Shown: positions 56,946-64,000 of the stretch, in pieces
Layout: every line of letters starts with the position of its first letter
How positions within the stretch are numbered: position 1 is the first letter of the stretch
NCBI GenBank assembly: GCA_037975125.1
Contig: CM075852.1
Location: forward strand, 19,305,025 to 19,369,024
Length of the DNA: 64,000 nucleotides
DNA from: Latrodectus hesperus
Taxonomy: Eukaryota; Arthropoda; Arachnida; Araneae; Theridiidae
Reading direction: 5' to 3'
Notes under the pieces: model-generated
What the model was told of the DNA's origin: nothing
The model's database searches: none
What the model saw: the letters and a program-made list of their open reading frames with translations, nothing else
Program-made: the position numbers and the translations under genes

Positions 56946-58337
56946 AGTAAGCAATTTTCAATATTAATTATATAATAAATTAAAGACTACATACCAGTAT
57001 CAAACTGTAAATATTTTACATGTCGCCAAGGCATTAAAAATAATATGCATCATTCATATTCTTTTATTCTGTGACTTTCAGAATATTGATTCAAAACATT
57101 ATAATCTGTATTTACAGAAGTTTTTCTTAAAGTGTCGGGGAAAAAAATGCGTTTATGGTGGATAAAATAAAAAAAAAATTTTAAAGAACACCCCAATGAA
57201 GCGTGCTGATTCACATTCAATTAATCTGATTCTTTTTTTCTCGGTTAATTTTGATTTCTAACTGTTTAGCTTCTTTTATAACGGTGTGTGATTAAGCATT
57301 TTTAAAATGAAGTTCAAATTTCAGCGTTTTTTTATTTACATTTCTTATTAGTAAAAAAACATATAAATTGGCTATGGCAGCCATATTGTAATTGATTTTA
57401 GATTAAGTAAAAAATTAAATTACACACATCTTTTTTTATCGAAGCAAAAACACGCAAGAATATTTGTAATTTTTTCTACTATTTTACGGAATTTTTTAGT
57501 CCTTTTAATGTGAGTCGCATTCATCCAAATTAAATTATAAATTGTTGTTTCACTCCTTAGAAAAAGTATAAAAAAATAAATACTTTTCCCACATACATTA
57601 AGACAAGGGAGATAATTTATGCTTATTTCTTTAATTCAAACTGAACATTATTAAAATAAATGTTTTGTTCCAAGTAATTTGAAACTTCCCAATGTAACGG
57701 GGAATCTATCTGGGCTTAAGTTATTTATTTCTTGTCCAAGGTTTCTTGTTTTGGGGTTCAGAAAAAGAAGAAATGAACTCGCACTAGAAATTCTCAAGAC
57801 ATTATTTTTAGATGTGAATTATTAAGATTCATCTAAGGGAAAACTACACGGATTCATTTGTGAATTAGACTTAGATAACATTTGAAATTTTACTAGAAAA
57901 TAGTTTGAAGTTATAGAGAATTTCATTTATTTTCAGAAAAGTAAGCTACAAATATTCATAAATCATTTTTGCACAAAAAAGAAGTTGTCTCATTTCTAAA
58001 AATGTTATAGAAATATTTTATAAGAATAATCTTGAGATTTCTACTTGAAGAAAGAATTTCTTTGTAACGATAGAAAATTTTTAATCAACTTTTTAAATAT
58101 ATAATAACATATCAAATTAAAAATATTCTAAAAACACAATAAATATTATATTTATGTTCCATTTAAGAAAAAACTATTTACTTACATAAAAATGCAAAAA
58201 TGGATAGGTTTTCCACCCACATGGAAATATATAATTATTTCACAGTTAATTGAGTTTTAAATTTTTACATTGAAGTTCAAAAAACGCATTAGATTCATAA
58301 ATTTTAATTTAGTTATAAAAAATATAATAAATTAATG
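56946..58337. other. AT-rich non-coding stretch
   Basis: Nothing recognisable on either strand. Confidence 0.6.
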
Positions 58338-58350
58338 TATTATTTCTTAA

Positions 58351-58617
58351 AAAGCCCGGTGGCTTAGTGGCAGCGTTTCACGCTCCCATGACACAAGTCC
58401 GAGGTTCGATCCTCGGGCTGGGCAAGGTAGACTCAGCCTTTCATTCCTTCAGTGGGTCGATTAACTGAGTACCAAACATGCTTGGTGGGGGTCTTACGTT
58501 AGACTGACCACCTTACTAGGATGTATGCTTAGCACTCCAGGGCCCTCAGTCATGAAAACAATTATGGGCACTGTAGGCCTTGGCCCACATGGGCTGTCGT
58601 GGCATGGAGTTTAGTTT
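58351..58617 (+). mobile_element. tRNA-headed SINE (S5), plus strand
   Basis: Bounded by a perfect 13 bp target duplication, TATTATTTCTTAA, at 58338-58350 and 58618-58630, so it is probably a fairly young insertion. The A box is TGGCTTAGTGG (about 58359-58369) and the B box GGTTCGATCC (about 58403-58412), with a paired T-arm (ccgag/ctcgg). A short body leads into the tail from about 58490 (ggggtcttacgttagactga), which ends 'catggagtttagtttta'. The tail matches the SINE at 22013-22428, whose head and body are different. The end is TTTAG-like rather than poly(A). Confidence 0.92.
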
Positions 58618-58744
58618 TATTATTTCTTAAGCATCATATAAAAATGTTTTGAAAGAAATATTTACAGTATGTGATAAAATTAAGATATAAATTTAAAATG
58701 AACGAATGTATATGGATTTACATGCGCATGAGTAGAAGGATATA

Positions 58745-60026
58745 CCAGGTGTATGCAAATGAAATGAGACAATTATTTTTAAAAATAACATAATAAATTT
58801 GCAAAAACTGTTAATATTTCCTTATTCGAAATAATATACATCGCTAGCTACACATTTTCCCATCTTTCGGGCAATTTGTGAATACCATGTCAAAAAAATA
58901 ATCGGTCTTTTGAGGCCAGCCAGTCATCAAGCCAAAACTTGGCATTTTCGTAAGAAGTGAAGCGCTGATCAGCCAGTGCGTGTCCCAATAATGCAAATAG
59001 GTGGTAATCGGAAGGAGCCAAGTCTGGTGAATAAGCTGCATGCGTTAAGGGCTCCCAGCCGAGCGCCTTAATGATGTCCTTGGTCAGTTTAGCATGATGG
59101 CTAGTTGCTTTGTCATCAAGGAAAACACCTTTGTGCTTCCGTTTCTTGTATTGCTTGCGTTTTTCGAGTATTGCATCGTTCAAATCAAGTAATAGTTACT
59201 TGTAACGATGAGTATTAAAGGTTTCGACAGGTTTGAGAAGCTCATAATAGATTGGCACCACCTGATCATAGAAAATACACAGCATTGTCTTGTGGCCGAA
59301 GCGATTCAGCCTTGCGGTCGATTTGGATGGTTGTCCGGGATCAATATATGATCGATTACGTTTAGCATTCTCAAAAATAAATCCATTTTTCATCGCCAGT
59401 CACAATACGATGGAGATATGACTTGCTTTTGTAACGGACAAGCAACATTCGCATACGATTTTTTGGTTTTCCTGCTGACGGTCTATTAGCTCATGTGGTA
59501 CCCATCTACCGACCTTTATTATCTTGCCCATTGCATTGAGAATACGGGAAACAGTGCTCTGGTTAATATTCAATTGTTTTGCAAGATGTTCTTGCATTTG
59601 GCTATCATCTTCATCGATTAATGCTTGCAATTCCGCATCTTCAAATTTTTTTGCTGTTCTGCCACGCTCCTTGATTCTCACATTGGAATCACCATTTTGA
59701 AACTTTTCAAACCACCTGTAGCACTGCTCATGGCTAAAAGCATTGCCACCGTATGCTTTTACAAGCATTTGACGTGATTCAGCAGCATTTTTCTTCAGAT
59801 GGTAACATAAAGTTAAAGCTGTCTGCAAATCGTGGTCGGAAGGCATAAAATTCGACATTTTCAACACAGTAAAAAAATGCAAGCTGAAACTCGTCCAAAT
59901 GTAAGCTACATGGGAGTATCAAAGGTCAAACTATAAAAAAAATCACGCGTCATCGTTTCGTAACGTTTGCATATATGCGTGGGGACATCTGTTAGCAATC
60001 GTCTCATTTGATATGCACACACCTGA
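58745..60026 (-). mobile_element. mariner element with both ends
   Basis: The ends match as an inverted repeat of about 29 bp (CCAGGTGTATGCAAATGAAA at the left, TCAGGTGTGTGCATATCAAA read inward from the right), flanked by TA at 58743-58744 and 60027-60028. At 1282 bp it has the standard mariner length. The transposase is on the minus strand. Wording in the protein (SPDLAPSDYHLF, YYELLKP, WVPHEL) places it in the mariner group proper (DD34D). Confidence 0.95.
58848..59858 (-). pseudogene. mariner transposase, DD34D, four lesions
   Basis: Begins MSNFMPSDHDLQTALTLCYH at 59858 and contains the paired helix-turn-helix (CYRWFEKFQNGDSNV and QLNINQSTVSRILNAMGK) with the WVPHEL motif. Catalytic residues: Asp at about 59392-59394 (VTGDEKW), Asp at 59112-59114 (VFLDDKATSHH) and Asp at 59007-59009 (APSDYHLF), with 34 residues between the last two. 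Lesions seen: one base missing in the T-run 59459-59464; one base extra in the A-run 59373-59377; an in-frame TAA at 59196-59198; and an in-frame TGA at 58890-58892, with HGIHKLPERWENV still legible behind it. The Asn usually following LDD (LDDNAPSH) is Lys. All catalytic acids survive, so decay is moderate. Confidence 0.93.
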
Positions 60027-60677
60027 TAAGTATGTTTAGTTAAAACTATACAAATATTTTGTAGATAAATATTATTTAGATTAAAAAATTAGCAACACAC
60101 TAGCATTTAGAAATGATTTTTTTTTATTTCCAGTTATAGATAATAATAATCTCATTATCTTTCAGTAAGTGTTCATGTTTCTAAAAACGTTCTTATTAAT
60201 TAAGCTTTTTTTAATAATTTAATGTTCAACACTTTTCTGAGATTTTTTTCAAATAATATAAAAGCTGGGCGTTTATAGCAAAAACAATTAGGATACATGT
60301 TCTTCTAGCTGTTATATACCATACAGAAACTGAATGAAAATTTAGTATAAATTATTTTGCGGAATGCTCACCCCAAAATCGTATGAAAAACAAGTGTCAA
60401 AAATTAATAGTTAAGATTATAATCTAATGAAACATGATTTGCATAGCAAAAAAAACATAAGTACTGTTGTAATGGTACCTGAAATGAAAAAATCACTGGT
60501 GCTAAACAAACTAAGAAGGAAATAGAAAATAACTTGTGTGCCTTCCGGCTCATGACTTTCTATTTTAATTATGTCAGATTTTGCACTTAATTTTAGGTTC
60601 TGACTGATGGCTTTGCTTTAAACAAAAAGAGATCACTATTAACTTCATTTTGTGATTCGTTGTAAGATTGAATGACG

Positions 60678-60695
60678 TTTAATGACGTCATTAAA
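60678..60695. promoter_or_regulatory. Palindrome with full CRE (TGACGTCA)
   Basis: TTTAATGACGTCATTAAA is an 18 bp perfect palindrome centred on the CREB/ATF consensus TGACGTCA (60683-60690). Half-sites TGACGT (from 60673) and GACGTAATGATGAC (about 60701) lie within 25 bp on either side. No gene is recognised nearby, so function is unsupported. Confidence 0.4.
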
Positions 60696-61576
60696 GAAAA
60701 GACGTAATGATGACTTACATCATTGAGCTAGAAAAATGGTAAAGCATTGTCAGTTCCAAATTACCTTACATTCTCACTTTGTGAATAATAAGTGTGATTA
60801 CTAGGAATCAGCGTAAACTTGCGTGTGTAGAAGGACTATGGGTGTTGTAAAATAGACTTGATAGTAACTTTGAAGAAACTGGTCACACATGCAATCAATC
60901 TCAGCCTGATTAACCTTCCATTCCTGTCTAATGATCTTCTGTTCCGCTGCGATAAGCCATCACACGATAAGGGAAGTTATCCTTTTAAGTGCACGTTTGT
61001 TTCATATTACACGATAAGTGAATTCTCCATTCAAGTGCACATATTGCTTCTAGTACTCTGAAGCTGCCAAATTTTAAGGCCTTCTAGATTCTGGTAGTAT
61101 TTTCTATATATCGGCTCATTTAATATGATCAAATAAAATTAATACATTTTATTTATTTATGAATTCAATTAATTAAGTAATTACGTTAGTTAATTTTTAT
61201 TGTATTTTTAAGTTAATAAATTATGATTTCATAAAAAATATTGTGATAGCCACACCAATTTCTAGACATTTGATGCATTTTTAATGGTAATTAAAAAATG
61301 CACATTATTTTTTAAAAATCTTAGAATTTCGAAATTTTTTAAAACTTCTATTTTTGACTTTTTTTCTTTTATAATTTAGATGCTTTAAAATTTGATATCT
61401 GGTATTGCAACTGGACAAATTGGTTTGTTTTTTGTTTTTCAAAACACGTAGGAGATTTTCCAAATATTAAGAGCTATTAGCAATATATTTTGTTATAACG
61501 CAAAATTTTGTGTATTTCATATTTAAAATAATTTATATGCAGCTGTTTAACACAAAAAATTATTTACAAAAAAATT

Positions 61577-61610
61577 TATAAATTTTTTATAAATTTATAA
61601 AAAATTTATA
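61577..61610. repeat. 34 bp perfect AT palindrome
   Basis: Starting tataaattttttataaa, the 34 bp block equals its own reverse complement, with nothing but A and T. It is longer than expected by chance for non-alternating AT sequence and could extrude as a cruciform. Confidence 0.95.
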
Positions 61611-64000
61611 TAGTATTGAATTGATTTATCAATTTCGCTATAGAATTATCAAAATTGTAGTAAATCCCTTATAATATTTACATCTTCATAATTCACACAT
61701 ATTTTCTGATAAGAAAATGTATTTAATCTCTCAGAGTGAATTAATTTTATTTCTTAATGTCTTTTCTCACAGGGAATAGTTTTAATTCTTAACCACTTTT
61801 GAATTCATTAATACATATAAACACTTTAAATTACTCTCTAAAGATTAAGTTTTCTAAATAAATTTCCTTATAAGGTTTTAAAATCAGGATTTTTTTATCC
61901 ATGTAAATAAAAAAATTTAACATGTTATATTTATTATTAATACTTTTAATATTAAATTGAATTGTTTTTGTTTTATTAATAAATTCTTGAAATTTTATTA
62001 AGTTTTTTTAATTTCTGTAAAATTGATTTAATTTTTTACTTAGTATCAAAATTTTTTAAAGAAATTTAGAATTTTAGTCTCATTTATTTTTTTCTTTACA
62101 CAAGTTACAGCTTTAATTTTTCCTTAAAAATTCAGGAAAAAATTCAAATATCTTTCAACAACAATTTCTTCTATTTTACATATTCGTAACTTAGATAGTA
62201 TTTCTTTGGTTCAGTGCGCATTTATGCTGAACTAAAGAAATGTGAATAAAATGATTGAAACATTTTTTATCAAAGACTCCGCTAAAATATTTTTTGTTTA
62301 CTTTACCATATCTGAAATATTCATTGATATACTCCCGGTATTTTAAATTACTATCATTTTTCTGTGTGTTTTAAAGCGAAATAAAACAATAGTTACAATT
62401 CCTATTCAATTTTCATAAGGTATTCATGTAAAATTTCAACGCGTGTTATTTAATGCGCAATGAATTCATGTTTCAGACTGAACAGCTAAATTAAATCTAA
62501 CTGTACAGAAGATTTTTAAAAGCCCATATTGGAAAAAAGAAGTTTCTTTTTTGTCATGAAATAAGAATATATAGTTCATTGTTTGATATGTACAGTAAAA
62601 ATATGACTCTTAATTATATTTATAAATATTATGATTTTAGCAATGAAAATTTTAAGCTATATCTCATTTAACAGAAAAATACAATCCAAACATAGCACGT
62701 GAATATTATACATTTTAATAATAAATAAATTTAGATAAAAATGAATAAATATTTTATCAGCATATGATTAATTTGAAGCATTCTTGTTTCATAAAAAGAA
62801 TTAATGCTTTTTAAAAACATTTTTTGCTATTGTATTTCGAAAGTCTACAGTATTTTAAGTTTTTTGAATTTCAAAAATTATATCAGACAATTTTCATTAC
62901 CATGTAAATTTCAAAGTAAATTCTAAAACTATTATAATCTATCTTAGTATGTATTATATAACACTCTAAATTAAGCAAATCATAATAATAAATTTTCTGA
63001 AATGAGTAATTTGAATTCTGCAAGAAGTTACTTTCACAAAATAAATATAAATTTTCAGTACCTTTACATTTATTCAATTTGATGGAGTACATATATAGAA
63101 TCACAAACGAATCTTTTATTCCTAAAATTATATAAGTAAATGTAAAATATTAATTTAATGCTGATAAATGTTTAATTATGTTAAAAATGTGTAGTCCATT
63201 TTTAACGGAAATGGCAACAGTGCTAATTTTTACTATAAAAGAACGTGTGTCCTAGATTTTGCTTTGCATCATTTATAATATAGTTTAAATATTTTAAATT
63301 TTGTATTTTCGTATACATGATAAGCTATTAAAATTCAATGTAAAATTAACAGCAGGGTTCGTACTTTTTTCCTTAGCCAATTGAAAAATTATTTTTGAAG
63401 GAAAACTTGGTTTGATACCAAACGTCTTATTCTTTTTGTATCTTGATATTGCTGTAGGTGAAATTTAATCTTTCTTCAACAAGTAATACATGCCCTGTAT
63501 AAAATGTATATTTCGAAATCAAAAATAAAATATTTTTAATAATTTCAATAATTTTTGTTTTTGATAAGCAGATTATTTTTCTTTAACTTTAGTAGAAAAT
63601 TTAAATTCTGTTATCTTTAATGTTTTACTTCACTAATCTTACACATTATCATTCACTGTTTGTATGTTTACGAAGGAAAAAATATTACTTGTTACGACCA
63701 AATCTTTTGCTAATATATTTACGAAATAATATCACTTTTGTTTCAAATGCCTGCCTAATAATACGGATATTTTAAGTGTATATTTGAATTTTGAATTTTC
63801 TTTAACCATGTTCATTGATATCCACTGTATATGCTTAGATGTAAACTAAATAATTTGTGTTTCCTGAAATTCATGTACAGAAATTGACAATCAAAGATGT
63901 AAATATTGAGAAAATTTTAAAATAATAACATCGATGTATTTATAAAAAACAATTTTTTCAAAGTTATTGAATATTTCAATTTTTACTTAAAGGATTACAA

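Larger units (their letters stand above)
60029..64000. other. AT-rich non-coding stretch
   Basis: No recognisable gene, RNA or transposon. A CRE-like palindrome (60678-60695) and a 34 bp AT palindrome (61577-61610) are listed separately. Confidence 0.6.

Noticed and set aside
58351..58425. Possible functional tRNA gene
   Set aside because: Same reasoning: it is the head of SINE S5, acceptor pairing is poor, and a 13 bp target duplication encloses the whole unit.

Overview
This window is AT-rich, non-coding eukaryotic DNA, most likely from an arthropod and possibly an arachnid. The evidence is the transposon mix (Tigger/pogo, Tc1, mariner, LINE 3' ends, tRNA-headed SINEs), the very long (TA)n arrays, and the absence of any compact or operon-like gene layout. 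The arachnid guess is inference from the general look of the SINE tails and was not checked. I found no intact host gene, no true tRNA or rRNA gene and no CRISPR array.

Layout. 1-4275: an AT array with a dispersed repeat (family A), a Helitron-like 5' end, then a nearly whole Tigger/pogo element sitting inside a (TA)n array. 4276-21350: low-complexity AT-rich DNA with several (TA)n arrays, one (CT)n array and one copy of a ~370 bp repeat (family B). 21358-22438: a decayed coding stretch of unknown family and a tRNA-headed SINE. 22439-28400: a short tandem duplication and a badly decayed Tc1 transposase. 29188-30199: second copies of families A and B (B inverted), next to (TA)n arrays. 35348-37790: another SINE and a 5'-truncated LINE 3' end. 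38911-40706: a whole Tc1/mariner-superfamily element with ~165 bp terminal inverted repeats, again inside (TA)n. 41000-41560: a candidate solo LTR. 47824-49698: a Tc1 element with ~187 bp inverted repeats, interrupted by a SINE. 51562-60028: a SINE, a LINE RNase H/C-terminal remnant, a SINE with a perfect 13 bp target duplication, and a mariner element with both ends. 60029-64000: featureless apart from a CRE-type palindrome and a long AT palindrome.

The features do not form a pathway; they are a stratigraphy of insertions. The best-supported points are these. Five SINEs are each bounded by a target-site duplication, and two of them join different tRNA-like heads to one shared 3' tail. The Tigger transposase is interrupted only by two compensating homopolymer frameshifts. 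One transposase has an unusual spacing of its last two catalytic aspartates (42 residues). Two DNA transposons are embedded in (TA)n arrays, and one of them appears to have lost its last three bases to the array. I saw no convincing new biological system.
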